DNA from: Cryobacterium sp. PH29-G1
GTDB lineage: Bacteria > Actinomycetota > Actinomycetes > Actinomycetales > Microbacteriaceae
Direction: 5' to 3'
Length of the DNA stretch: 64,000 nt
NCBI RefSeq assembly: GCF_030063365.1
Contig: NZ_JASISY010000013.1
Span: 42,325-106,324 of the forward strand
Shown: positions 43,769 through 52,735 of the stretch, one piece after another
Layout: each line of letters opens with the position of its first letter
Position numbering within the stretch: the first letter of the stretch is position 1
Notes under the pieces: generated by a model
The model's database searches: none
Told to the model about the DNA's origin: nothing
What the model saw: the letters and a program-made list of their open reading frames with translations, nothing else
Made by a program: the position numbers and the translations under genes

Positions 43769-44482
43769 ATGAGCGACCCCGCAGTTGCCCCGCGTGTCGA
43801 ATACCCACCTGCCATGACAGAGAGCCCCGGTGCGGCAATCCGGGTACTCATCGTCGATGACCATACGACGTTTACGGAGCTACTGACCGGGGCGCTTGAC
43901 CGCGAACCGGATCTCCGCAGCGTTGGTTACGCCAATAACGCCGAGACCGGCGTCGAGCAGGCCCTGGCGCTTCGGCCCGATGTGGTCATCATGGATTATC
44001 ACTTGCCGGGCGCCGACGGCATTTGGGCAGCAGCACGAATCCTGGAACAGGTCCCCGACACTCGGATTGTGCTGTTGACGGGCGACCCCACCCCTGAGGC
44101 ATTCGTACAGGCAGCCGCAACGGGAATTTGTGCTTTTCTACCCAAGGACGGCTCTCTGGCGACCCTGCTTGATGCTCTCCGGCACTCACCAATCGGGGGG
44201 ATGGTTGTGCGCCCGTCCCTGGTCGCGCAGCTCGGTGAGCTGCACGTATCCAAGCGCAATAGCGCGTGGGCTCCCTCCCTCACCCAACGCGAACGGGCAG
44301 TCCTGCGACTCATGGCGGAGGGTTACGACGTACGTGCCAACGCGAGCACGCTCGGGATTTCACAGAACACCTGTCGCGGCTATGTGAAGTCCATTCTCGC
44401 CAAGCTCGGTGCCCACACCCAGCTCGAAGCCGTCGTCGCGGCGCGCAAGCTCGACCTGCTGAGCCAGAGTCCGGATGCCTAG
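43769..44482 (+). CDS. NarL/FixJ-family response regulator
   Basis: A 237-residue two-domain regulator. The receiver (about 23-140) has the acidic pocket VDDH, phospho-acceptor Asp76 in IMDYHLPGADG and the Lys in FLPKDGS. The C-terminal LuxR helix-turn-helix reads SLTQRERAVLRLMAEGYD then ISQNTCRGYVKSILAKLGAHTQLEAV. I chose ATG 43769 because AGAGGA lies six bases upstream; ATG 43751 would add six residues. The kinase gene overlaps its end. The secreted locus and the intergenic operator lie directly upstream, so these are candidate targets. Confidence 0.94.
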   Translation: MSDPAVAPRVEYPPAMTESPGAAIRVLIVDDHTTFTELLTGALDREPDLRSVGYANNAETGVEQALALRPDVVIMDYHLPGADGIWAAARILEQVPDTRIVLLTGDPTPEAFVQAAATGICAFLPKDGSLATLLDALRHSPIGGMVVRPSLVAQLGELHVSKRNSAWAPSLTQRERAVLRLMAEGYDVRANASTLGISQNTCRGYVKSILAKLGAHTQLEAVVAARKLDLLSQSPDA

Positions 44483-45890
44483 GCCGGACCGCCAGATGGC
44501 GGGGCCCCCACACGATCACACGGCCGAGGAACGATCAGAAGTCCGCTCCGCCGTCGGCCGATTTTTGCTGGCCGGGTTCGTCGCACTCGTCGTCGTCGGC
44601 ACGCCCGCAGCACTCTGGATCCGCTCGCAGGCCGAGGCCCACGCTCTCAGCAACGTCACGCTGATGACACAACGGCTGGCTGACTACGCCCTGGCCCCAT
44701 CGTTCACCGGCCCGCTCCTGGCGGGGAATCCGTTGGCCGTGCGCGCTCTCGACGCGCGCCTCGCACCCTGGCTGGACAAGGGTGCTGTGCTGCGCATCAA
44801 GGTCTGGAACGCGGACGGCAGAATTGTCTATTCTGACGTGTCGGAGTTGATCGGACAGCGCTACAGTCTCCCGGAAGCCGGGCCGGCCCTGCTGCTCGGA
44901 GGACCGGGCGTCACCGAGATCGGAACCTCGACCGAGTCGGAGCATGTCCTGCAGCCCCTTCCCGGCGACGTGGTCGAGGTCTACGTTGGGTCATTCGCCG
45001 CCACCGGAGCTCCCCTGGTCTTCGAGGCCTACTTCGACGACGATATTGTGCGGGAGGAGCAAACCGCCGTTCTCTTCGACATGGCCCCAGCGTTCCTCCT
45101 GGCCCTGGGGGTGCTTCAGCTGGCCCAACTAGTACCGGCCGTTCGGCTGGCCCGCAGAATCCAGGCCGCCCAGGCGGGGCGACGACAGCTCCTCCAGCGA
45201 GCGGTCGATGCCTCGGCCCTGGAACGACGCCGGATTGCACGTGACCTCCACGACGACGTCATTCAAGACCTCGCCGGGCTTTCCTACGCCATGGAGTCGG
45301 AGATCACCCGGGGAAATTCGGAGCATCTCCCGCTATTCAACCGTGCGCTCGGGCTCCTCCAGCAAAACGTTCGCACACTGCGGGCGATGACCACCGAGCT
45401 GTACACGCTCGACCTGGACGGGCACGGCTTTCCCGTTGCGCTGTCCCGACTCGCCGATCCCCTGCGCGAAAAGGGCATCGACGTGCGCCTCACGCTGCCG
45501 GAGAACAACACGCTGAGTCACGAGAATTCCGCCGTACTCTACCGAATAGCCCGGGAAGCGCTCGCCAACATCCTCAAGCACGCCGACGCGCGCACCGTGG
45601 GCTGCACCCTCGATGTGGACGGAGACCGGATACTGCTTCGTATCAGCGACGACGGACGCGGGTTCGACCACGCTGCGGGGGCTCCGCAAGGTCACCTCGG
45701 ACTTCGGATGCTGCACGACACGATGCTCGAGGTGGGCGGGACTTTGGAGATCTCTTCGCTCCCCGGCGGAGGAACCGTGGTCAGTGCCAGTCTCGGCGAC
45801 TCGAAAGCGCCGCCGGCCAGACCGACACGGGGCGGTGCACGTCACCCGCGACGCATGGCCGTCCAAAGGATCGCCAGCCCCGCCGATTAA
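44475..45890 (+). CDS. Sensor histidine kinase (HisKA_3 type)
   Basis: A 471-residue membrane kinase: a first membrane helix near residue 28-48, an exported sensor region (~50-185; residues resemble a Cache-like fold in ADGRIVYSDVSELIGQRY), a second helix (LFDMAPAFLLALGVLQLAQL), the dimerisation/phosphorylation helix with His259 in ERRRIARDLHDDVIQ, and an HATPase domain with the N box EALANILKHA and the G box ISDDGRGFD. It overlaps the regulator by eight bases, so the two form a pair. The signal is unknown; copper or oxidised products are guesses. Confidence 0.93.
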   Translation: MPRPDRQMAGPPHDHTAEERSEVRSAVGRFLLAGFVALVVVGTPAALWIRSQAEAHALSNVTLMTQRLADYALAPSFTGPLLAGNPLAVRALDARLAPWLDKGAVLRIKVWNADGRIVYSDVSELIGQRYSLPEAGPALLLGGPGVTEIGTSTESEHVLQPLPGDVVEVYVGSFAATGAPLVFEAYFDDDIVREEQTAVLFDMAPAFLLALGVLQLAQLVPAVRLARRIQAAQAGRRQLLQRAVDASALERRRIARDLHDDVIQDLAGLSYAMESEITRGNSEHLPLFNRALGLLQQNVRTLRAMTTELYTLDLDGHGFPVALSRLADPLREKGIDVRLTLPENNTLSHENSAVLYRIAREALANILKHADARTVGCTLDVDGDRILLRISDDGRGFDHAAGAPQGHLGLRMLHDTMLEVGGTLEISSLPGGGTVVSASLGDSKAPPARPTRGGARHPRRMAVQRIASPAD

Positions 45891-45951
45891 TTTGACCGAT
45901 TCGTCGGAGCTTGCCGGTGCGGCCGCGGCACCTGAGGACTAGCTTGGAGGC

Positions 45952-47331
45952 GTGTCCTCTCCCGCGACCGATGCACGGACCGCACACGCCGCCGGCGTGG
46001 CGCGACTGCTCGCGAGCTATCGGGCGGCCGGGCCGTCGGCATCCGTTCGACTCGCCAAGCCCACGTCGAATCTGTTTCGGACCCGCACAAAAACGAACGC
46101 GAGGGGTTTGGAGACGTCGGGATTGACCGGCGTGCTCGCGGTCGACCCCACAGCGCACACAGCCGACGTGGGCGGCATGTGCACCTATGAAGACCTCGTC
46201 GCGGCGACGCTTCCCCACGGGCTGGCGCCATTGGTGGTGCCGCAACTGAAAACCATCACGCTCGGCGGCGCGGTCACCGGCCTCGGCATCGAGTCGACGT
46301 CGTTTCGCAACGGCCTGCCGCACGAGTCGGTCCTGGACCTGGACATCCTCACCGGCGCGGGCGAGCTGGTCAGAGTCTCACCCGGCGAACGGGGCGACCT
46401 CTATCGGGCCTTCCCCAACTCCTATGGCACGCTCGGCTACGCGGTGCGCCTTCGAATCAAACTCGAGCCGGTCAAACCCTTCGTCGCGCTCCGGCACCTG
46501 CGATTTCACTCGATTCCTGACCTGATCGTGACGATGGACCGCATCATCCAGACCGGTGAACTGCACGGTATCCACGTGGATTACCTGGACGGCGTGGTGT
46601 TCAGCGCCGAGGAGAGTTATCTCTGCGTGGGTACGCAGACCGCGGCATCCGGTGCGGTGAGCGATTACACCGGCCAGCAGATGTACTACCGCTCGCTCCA
46701 GCACGACAACGGCGTCAAGGAGGACCGGCTGACGATTCACGACTACTTGTGGCGGTGGGACACTGACTGGTTCTGGTGCTCGGAGGGCTTCGGCGCACAG
46801 CGTCCCACCATCCGCCGCCTGTGGCCGCGTTCGCTTCGCCGCAGCAGCTTCTACTCGACGCTGATGCGGTATGAACAGCGATTTCAGATTGGCAATCGGA
46901 TCGAGCGTCTCGGTGGCCGGCCACCGCGCGAACGGGTCGTGCAAGACGTCGAGGTACCGATCGAACGGTCTGCAGAGTTTCTGGACTGGTTTTTGTGCAC
47001 CGTGCCGATCCAGCCGATCTGGCTCTGCCCGCTCCGGTTGCGCAGCGACGATGGCTGGCCGCTCTACCCGATCAAACCGCAGCGCAGCTACGTCAACATC
47101 GGATTCTGGTCAACGGTACCCGCGGGCTCGGCTGACGGTCAGACGAACCGGCTGATCGAAGGCAAGGTCAGCGAACTGCAGGGGCACAAGTCGTTGTACT
47201 CCGACTCTTATTACTCCCGGGAAGAATTTTACGAACTCTATGGCGGCGAAACGTACGCGACCGTCAAGACGCGGTACGACCCCGATTCACGTCTACTCGA
47301 TCTCTACGCCAAGGCGGTGCAACGACGATGA
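45952..47331 (+). CDS. tmsA: FAD-dependent oxidoreductase of 10-methyl fatty acid synthesis
   Basis: A 459-residue FAD-linked oxidase-type protein (VAO/FAD_binding_4 fold): VLAVDPTAHTADVGGMCTYEDLV and PQLKTITLGGAVTGLGIES form the FAD-binding part. It directly precedes a cyclopropane-synthase-like methyltransferase with an ATGA overlap. This pair is known as TmsA/TmsB (BfaB/BfaA, UfaB-like) in actinobacteria; the reductase converts a 10-methylene acyl chain to 10-methylstearate (tuberculostearic) lipid. GTG start; the GGAGG upstream is unusually close (three bases), so the exact start is uncertain. The assignment rests on family recognition and pairing. Confidence 0.85.
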   Translation: MSSPATDARTAHAAGVARLLASYRAAGPSASVRLAKPTSNLFRTRTKTNARGLETSGLTGVLAVDPTAHTADVGGMCTYEDLVAATLPHGLAPLVVPQLKTITLGGAVTGLGIESTSFRNGLPHESVLDLDILTGAGELVRVSPGERGDLYRAFPNSYGTLGYAVRLRIKLEPVKPFVALRHLRFHSIPDLIVTMDRIIQTGELHGIHVDYLDGVVFSAEESYLCVGTQTAASGAVSDYTGQQMYYRSLQHDNGVKEDRLTIHDYLWRWDTDWFWCSEGFGAQRPTIRRLWPRSLRRSSFYSTLMRYEQRFQIGNRIERLGGRPPRERVVQDVEVPIERSAEFLDWFLCTVPIQPIWLCPLRLRSDDGWPLYPIKPQRSYVNIGFWSTVPAGSADGQTNRLIEGKVSELQGHKSLYSDSYYSREEFYELYGGETYATVKTRYDPDSRLLDLYAKAVQRR

Positions 47332-48665
47332 CCACAGCCAGGGAACGTTCGCTGAAGAAGACGCACACGCCGGGACGACCGGACCCGAGCAGGAAGCTCA
47401 CCCTCGCCGAGATCCTGGAGATTCTCACCGACGGTCGACTCCCGCTGCGCTTCACCGCCTACGACGGAAGTACGGCCGGGCCGCCCGACGCAGCACTCGG
47501 ACTAGAGCTGACGTCGCCGCGCGGAACGACCTACCTCGCCACCGGTCGCGGCGATCTGGGACTGGCGCGCGCGTATATCGCCGGCGACCTCGCGGTACAC
47601 GGGGTGCATCCCGGCGATCCCTACGAACTGCTCAAGGCACTCGCCGGCGAACTGGTGTTCAAACTGCCACCGCCGCGGGTGACGGCCAGCATCATCCGCT
47701 CGATCGGCACCCGGCATCTGCTGCCGATCAAACCGCCGCCGCAGGAGGCTCCGCCGCGCTGGCGTCGCGTCGCCGAGGGACTGCGGCACACCAAGGCCCG
47801 CGATGCCGACGCGATCCACCATCACTACGACGTGTCGAATACGTTCTACGAGTGGCTGCTCGGGCCGACGATGACCTATACCTGCGCGTGCTACCCGCGC
47901 TCCGAAGCGACGCTGGACGAGGCGCAGGCGAACAAGTACCGGTTGGTCTTCGACAAGCTGCGGCTGCAGTCGGGCGACCGGTTGCTCGATGTCGGATGTG
48001 GCTGGGGCGGCATGGTGCGTTACGCCGCACGCCTGGGCGTCGCCGCGACCGGAGTGACCCTGTCGGAAGAGCAGGCCACGTGGGCCCAGCGGGCCATCGA
48101 GGCCGAGGGCCTGGGCGATCTCGCCGAGGTTCGCTACGGCGACTACCGCGACATCACCGAGACCGGCTTTGACGCCGTGTCGTCGATCGGACTTCTGGAA
48201 CACATCGGCGTGCATAACTATTCGTCGTACTTTCGCTTTCTGCAATCCCGGCTACGCCCGGGCGGACTGCTGCTCAACCACTGCATCACCCGGCCCGACA
48301 ATCAATCCGAACCGTCCACCCGCGGTTTCATCGACCGCTACGTCTTTCCCGACGGGGAACTCACCGGTTCCGGCACAATCATCAGCGCAGCGCAGGACGA
48401 GGGTCTTGAGGTGCTGCACGAGGAGAACCTGCGCCAGCACTATGCGCTCACGTTGCGGGATTGGTGCGCAAATCTCGTCGAACACTGGGATGCCGCGGTC
48501 GCCGAAGTGGGGCTGCCCACCGCGAAGGTCTGGGGGCTGTATATGGCCGGGTCGCGTCTCGCTTTCGAGACCGGCGGGATTCAACTGCACCAGGTGCTCG
48601 CGATAAAGCCCGACACAGCTGCCGGTGCGGGCGCCCTGCCGCTTCGACCCTGGTGGAAACCCTGA
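47328..48665 (+). CDS. tmsB: Fatty-acyl phospholipid methyltransferase (cyclopropane synthase family)
   Basis: A 445-residue SAM-dependent enzyme that most likely adds the C10 methylene to oleoyl chains in phospholipids. The CFA-synthase motif HHYDVSNTFYEWLLGPTMTYTCACY, the SAM motif LLDVGCGWGGMVRYAA, and SIGLLEHIGVHNY are visible; the N-terminal ~130 residues form the lipid-binding domain. The start overlaps the tmsA stop. A plain cyclopropane synthase is an alternative, but the paired FAD oxidoreductase favours the 10-methyl product. No TmsC-like third gene follows. Confidence 0.88.
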   Translation: MTTARERSLKKTHTPGRPDPSRKLTLAEILEILTDGRLPLRFTAYDGSTAGPPDAALGLELTSPRGTTYLATGRGDLGLARAYIAGDLAVHGVHPGDPYELLKALAGELVFKLPPPRVTASIIRSIGTRHLLPIKPPPQEAPPRWRRVAEGLRHTKARDADAIHHHYDVSNTFYEWLLGPTMTYTCACYPRSEATLDEAQANKYRLVFDKLRLQSGDRLLDVGCGWGGMVRYAARLGVAATGVTLSEEQATWAQRAIEAEGLGDLAEVRYGDYRDITETGFDAVSSIGLLEHIGVHNYSSYFRFLQSRLRPGGLLLNHCITRPDNQSEPSTRGFIDRYVFPDGELTGSGTIISAAQDEGLEVLHEENLRQHYALTLRDWCANLVEHWDAAVAEVGLPTAKVWGLYMAGSRLAFETGGIQLHQVLAIKPDTAAGAGALPLRPWWKP

Positions 48666-48750
48666 TCGAGCTGAGTCAGACCGCCGGCGAATCAACCACG
48701 GCGAGCACCGTCCCCTCTTGCGGAGATCATGACTTCGGCGTTACGCCGTC

Positions 48751-49734
48751 CTACTCTGCTGCCGGCAGCCGTGCGGCGTCCCTCAGGGTAGCCAGCAGAG
48801 CCGCGGGTGTTTCAGGATCGTCCAGAGAGATGGCGAACTGTTTCTGGTTTCTGGTCGTCACAATCAGGCCAGGGCCCTTTCTCAGAATGAGAGCGGATCG
48901 CCCGGGCATGATTCGATACCCCCACCCTCCCCACTCAGCCGGTCGCAGCTCCCCGGCCTCGAGCAGGTCGATATTCTTCATGCGGATGCGTTTCAACGGA
49001 AGTCGCAACACAGCTGAAACCACCCGCAGGCCGCGCCAATCTGCGGTCACACGCAGACGGATGAACGACGCAACGAGCAGTACCGCCGCCGTCATCGTGG
49101 CCATGCCGAAGAGCTCACCGCCGATTCGTCCGTCGATGACCATCGGCACATAGATCGCGCCGCCGAGAACGACCAGGATAATCGTCGCCCAGACGAAGAT
49201 GTTTCCCGTGATGGTTTGCGACCAGGCGCCCGTCTCGCGTGCGGCCAAGGTGAACCGGCCGCGGACATCCGTCGCCTCAATGTGCGGTTTCGGCGAGATG
49301 AGCGACGGTATGAGCCCATACCCGGCCGAGGCCAACGACAGGAGGAACCACGGGCCGAGGACTACCTCATACGGGTCGCCAGCCCGCATCGTCAGACCAG
49401 CGGAGAGCAACCAGGAGGCCGCCCCCATTCCGCCGAACAGTCCGAAGAGGAACAAGCCACCCCGCCGGGCCCCCGCACTGATTCTGGACCACAAAGCGAT
49501 CGCGACTCCGGCACCGGCAGACACCCCCGTTATTGCGAGGTATAGAGAAAAGAGCACGCTCGCGGCCATCGCGCCGTCGGCCGGGCCCGCCCCCGACCAA
49601 TGCGAGGCGAGGTCAGTCGGCAGACGATCTCGCCAGGCCCACCACGACGCGATCACCACCATAGCCGGTACACACAAGGATGCCGCGGCCAGCAGTCTCC
49701 GCGTCATCTGGCTACTCACACTCTTGTCGCTCAC
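48751..49734 (-). CDS. DUF1648 multi-pass membrane protein
   Basis: A 327-residue membrane protein. After a short N-terminus comes a DUF1648 segment (LPTDLASHWSGAGPADG) with flanking helices, five or six hydrophobic segments in total, and a C-terminal cytosolic ~100 residues rich in beta strands (LRLPLKRIRMKNIDLLEAGEL, and TTRNQKQFAISLDDPETPAALL), resembling PH-like domains. Function is unknown. Its GTG overlaps the stop of the GntR regulator (GTGA), so the two are co-translated. Confidence 0.85.
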   Translation of the reverse strand: MSDKSVSSQMTRRLLAAASLCVPAMVVIASWWAWRDRLPTDLASHWSGAGPADGAMAASVLFSLYLAITGVSAGAGVAIALWSRISAGARRGGLFLFGLFGGMGAASWLLSAGLTMRAGDPYEVVLGPWFLLSLASAGYGLIPSLISPKPHIEATDVRGRFTLAARETGAWSQTITGNIFVWATIILVVLGGAIYVPMVIDGRIGGELFGMATMTAAVLLVASFIRLRVTADWRGLRVVSAVLRLPLKRIRMKNIDLLEAGELRPAEWGGWGYRIMPGRSALILRKGPGLIVTTRNQKQFAISLDDPETPAALLATLRDAARLPAAE

Positions 49735-50087
49735 GTAGTTCCGCCCCTCTGGATCAACCGCATAATGTCTTGCTGTGTCAGGCCGAGCTTTCGTGCCTCG
49801 CGCATCAACTGGGCCGCAAGCTCGGTCACTCGGATCAGACCCGGGCCAGCGTCGGGACGCACAAACGCCCCGCGCCCTTGACGCATCTCGATCACGGCGT
49901 CGTCTCGTAGCTGTGCGTAGGCGCGCAACACTGTATGCATGTTCACGCGCAGGGATTTCGCCAGATCCCGCGCCGGGGGCAGTCGCTCGCCGGGTTTCAG
50001 CTCGCCGTTCACAATCCCGGAACGCACCTGCACCGCAATTTGCTCCGCAAGCGACACCGTCAAGGCTGCATTCACCACGAACAACAT
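49731..50087 (-). CDS. GntR-family transcriptional regulator (YtrA type)
   Basis: A 118-residue regulator: the winged helix-turn-helix (AEQIAVQVRSGIVNGELKPGERLPPARDLAKSLRVNMHTVLRAYAQL) fills most of it, with a short helical tail, as in the small YtrA subfamily. I chose ATG 50087, with AGGA upstream, because the open frame further upstream lacks similarity. It forms an overlapping pair with the DUF1648 membrane gene and probably regulates it. Confidence 0.9.
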   Translation of the reverse strand: MLFVVNAALTVSLAEQIAVQVRSGIVNGELKPGERLPPARDLAKSLRVNMHTVLRAYAQLRDDAVIEMRQGRGAFVRPDAGPGLIRVTELAAQLMREARKLGLTQQDIMRLIQRGGTT

Positions 50088-50142
50088 GTTTGCAATCCTA
50101 GTAGAACAATCAATGCCCTGGCTGAAGCCGACGATTTCTTGC

Positions 50143-50799
50143 TCAGGCGATGAACAGGCGTTGCCACAGTTCGGCGAGGTAGTCACCGAACTGCCGGGGA
50201 GACCAGCCGCGGGTTGCGACGAGTTGTGTGTAGTGTTCTGCGCTGGCGGTCGCCCAGACGACATCCGCGATGTACGCGTCAGTCAGATCCTCGCGCAACT
50301 CTCCCGTGCGGCGCAGGTCGGCCGCGAACAGCACCATGTTCGCTGCGCGCCGGGATGAGATCTCCGCCTCGAGCGCCGCACAATCCGCATCCGATAGAGC
50401 CGCGTCGCGCAGTGCGATGAATACCGGAGCAGTCCTCGGGCTCATCCCGACGACCGCCTGCGCGTAGATGTGGATCTTCGTCGCCGCGGTGCCCGCCGCT
50501 CTCACCTGAACCACGTAGTCGCGTTCTTCTGCAGGAACCGCGCGGCTGGTTCCGGAGATTGCCGATTCGACCACCTCGCGCAAGAGCACTGGCTTGCGTC
50601 CGACGGTCGTATACAGGGTATCGACGGAGACTCCCGCTGCCGAGGCCACCTGGCTGACGGTTGTGGCGGCGTAGCCCTGTCTCGTGAACAGCTGCCAGGC
50701 CGCGTCGAGCACCTGTTGACGGGTCGCCGCCGCCTGCCCGGCGCGCAACGGTGAGTTGTACCGGCGGGGCCTCTTGACAGTGTGGGACACGGAGTCCAC
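50143..50799 (-). CDS. TetR/AcrR-family transcriptional regulator
   Basis: A 218-residue regulator with the TetR helix-turn-helix near the N-terminus (AAWQLFTRQGYAATTVSQVASAAGVSVDTLYTTVGRKPVLLREV) and a helical ligand domain of unknown specificity. The first possible start is a GTG at 50799; a second GTG at 50790 is equally plausible. A 13-bp palindrome covers the GTG at 50799. It is divergent from a small alpha/beta-barrel gene and probably controls itself and that gene. Confidence 0.92.
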   Translation of the reverse strand: MDSVSHTVKRPRRYNSPLRAGQAAATRQQVLDAAWQLFTRQGYAATTVSQVASAAGVSVDTLYTTVGRKPVLLREVVESAISGTSRAVPAEERDYVVQVRAAGTAATKIHIYAQAVVGMSPRTAPVFIALRDAALSDADCAALEAEISSRRAANMVLFAADLRRTGELREDLTDAYIADVVWATASAEHYTQLVATRGWSPRQFGDYLAELWQRLFIA

Positions 50800-50810
50800 A
50801 GTATTACTGT
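50798..50810 (+). promoter_or_regulatory. 13-bp palindrome, probable TetR operator
   Basis: ACAGTATTACTGT is a perfect palindrome around one central base, between the divergent TetR gene and the small gene at 50852. It lies just after a TTGACA (50774-50779) that could be a -35 for the plus-strand gene and overlaps the longest TetR start codon, so bound repressor would block both directions. Confidence 0.55.
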
Positions 50811-50851
50811 ATTCACCATAATTCCATTCGGACCAATCAAGGAGTTGCGCA

Positions 50852-51145
50852 ATGGTCTACGCATTTATTCAGGATGTCCCCCTCGATCACGCCCGCTACC
50901 AAAGGGTGATGGAAGAACTCGGCCCCGAGCCCCTCGCCGGCCAGATACTGCACCTCTGCACCCGGCGAGCGGATGGCGGCCTGCGCTACATCGATGTCTG
51001 GGAGTCAAAGGAGGCCTGTACCCGCGCGTTCGACGAGCGCATCCACACTGCGGTCGACACGGCCTTCGGCGGAACACGACCGGGCGTAGAACCGCACGTT
51101 CAATTGCTCGACGTACTCGATATCACCGGCGTGGCAGTCAGCTGA
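50852..51145 (+). CDS. Small ferredoxin-like/ABM-fold protein of unknown function
   Basis: A 97-residue protein with the strand-helix pattern of dimeric alpha/beta-barrel (ABM or stress-responsive) proteins: VYAFIQDVPLDHARYQRVMEEL, then LHLCTRR and YIDVWESKEACTRAF. AAGGAG stands ten bases before the ATG. Family members vary from monooxygenases to sensors, so no reaction is given. It is probably controlled by the divergent TetR. Confidence 0.75.
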   Translation: MVYAFIQDVPLDHARYQRVMEELGPEPLAGQILHLCTRRADGGLRYIDVWESKEACTRAFDERIHTAVDTAFGGTRPGVEPHVQLLDVLDITGVAVS

Positions 51146-51248
51146 CAACCAACACCGCCTCCGTAGCTCCCGGCCGTGGCCGACTGGCGCCGGGCTCGAC
51201 AATCGCACGGAGGCGGCTGCTGTCATCCACCCCGCGTAGAATTTGCGG

Positions 51249-52718
51249 ATGACCACCGCGCCTGCACCGAGCATTGATCCGCACGACCTCGAGGTGACCC
51301 TGCGTGTGCTCGCCTCCCTCAGCGACATCGACCCCGACGACCCGAATTTCGTCACCGTGCGCCAGGCCACCGCCAAGATGTTCAAGTCGGTCAAGATGGT
51401 GCGTCGCATTGAGAAGCGCTCGATTATTGCCGACGCTGATCGGAGCGTCATCGCCGCCACCGCCACCGGCGCTCCCACCCGCATCGACGACGAGACCCGC
51501 GGGGCCCAGCTCTCTCTCGGCACCAGCGCGGCCACGGCCGGCGAGTTGCTCGTGCCGCGCGCCTGCTACATCTGCAAGCAGAAGTACACCGTGGTGGACG
51601 CGTTTTACCACCAGCTCTGCCCGAGTTGCGCCCTCTCCAGCCACGCCAAACGAGATGCCCGCACCGACCTCACCGGCAAACGCGCCCTGCTCACCGGCGG
51701 ACGCGCCAAAATCGGCATGTACATTGCGCTGCGCCTGCTGCGTGACGGCGCCCACACCACCGTCACCACCCGGTTTCCGCGCGATGCGGTGCGTCGATTC
51801 GCTGCCATGCCCGACTCGAAGGACTGGCTGCATCGCCTGCGCGTTGTCGGTATCGACCTCCGCGACCCGGCCCAGGTGATCGCGCTGGCCGATTCCGTCG
51901 CGGCCCAGGGTCCGCTCGACATTCTGATCAACAACGCGGCGCAGACCGTGCGTCGGTCGCGCGGCTCGTACTCCCCCCTCGTCGAAGCCGAGGATTCCCC
52001 GCTGCCCGATGGACCGTTGCCCGAGATCGTGTCGTTCGGGCACGCCAACGATGCGCATCCGCTCGCGCTCGCCGCATCAGTCTCCGGGCATCCGCTGCTC
52101 GCGACCGCCTCGGGCGCCGGCACCCTCACCGCGGATGACCTCACGCGGCTGGCGCTCGCCGCCGGGTCGAGTTCCCTGGAACGCCTCGCCGCGGGCACGG
52201 CCATCGACGCCGGCGGACTCGTGCCCGACCTGCACGAGGCAAACAGCTGGACCGCGAACGTCGAAGACGTCGACCCGCTCGAGATGCTCGAGGTTCAACT
52301 CTGCAACACGACAGCGCCCTTCCTGCTGGTCAGCCGCCTGCGGGCCGCGCTCACGGCATCCACTGCCCGTCGCACCTACATCGTGAATGTGTCGGCGATG
52401 GAGGGCGTGTTCGGTCGCGGCTACAAGGGCCCCGGCCACCCGCACACCAACATGGCCAAGGCCGCACTCAACATGCTCACGCGTACCAGCGCCAAGGAAA
52501 TGCTGGGTGACGGCATTCTCATGACGAGCGTTGATACCGGCTGGATCACCGATGAACGCCCGCACCCGACCAAGGTGCGCCTGGCCGAGGAGGGCTTTCA
52601 CGCCCCGCTCGACCTGGTCGACGGCGCCGCCCGGGTGTATGACCCGATCGTGCGCGGCGAGGCCGGTGAAGACCTCTACGGCGTCTTTCTCAAGGACTAC
52701 AAGCCCGGCGCCTGGTAA
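51249..52718 (+). CDS. SDR-family oxidoreductase with N-terminal zinc ribbon
   Basis: A 489-residue protein. Residues ~95-130 form a zinc-ribbon (CYICKQKYTVVDAFYHQLC and CPSC). The short-chain dehydrogenase Rossmann fold follows: GKRALLTGGRAKIGMYIALRLL for NAD(P) binding, DILINNAAQTV, an insertion of about 90 residues, and a probable active site NVSAMEGVFGRGYKGPGHPHTNMAKAALN where Ser and a displaced Tyr/Lys region can be seen. The first ~90 residues are helical and unassigned. Substrate unknown. Confidence 0.82.
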   Translation: MTTAPAPSIDPHDLEVTLRVLASLSDIDPDDPNFVTVRQATAKMFKSVKMVRRIEKRSIIADADRSVIAATATGAPTRIDDETRGAQLSLGTSAATAGELLVPRACYICKQKYTVVDAFYHQLCPSCALSSHAKRDARTDLTGKRALLTGGRAKIGMYIALRLLRDGAHTTVTTRFPRDAVRRFAAMPDSKDWLHRLRVVGIDLRDPAQVIALADSVAAQGPLDILINNAAQTVRRSRGSYSPLVEAEDSPLPDGPLPEIVSFGHANDAHPLALAASVSGHPLLATASGAGTLTADDLTRLALAAGSSSLERLAAGTAIDAGGLVPDLHEANSWTANVEDVDPLEMLEVQLCNTTAPFLLVSRLRAALTASTARRTYIVNVSAMEGVFGRGYKGPGHPHTNMAKAALNMLTRTSAKEMLGDGILMTSVDTGWITDERPHPTKVRLAEEGFHAPLDLVDGAARVYDPIVRGEAGEDLYGVFLKDYKPGAW

Positions 52719-52735
52719 GTGCCGCGCAGCAAACG

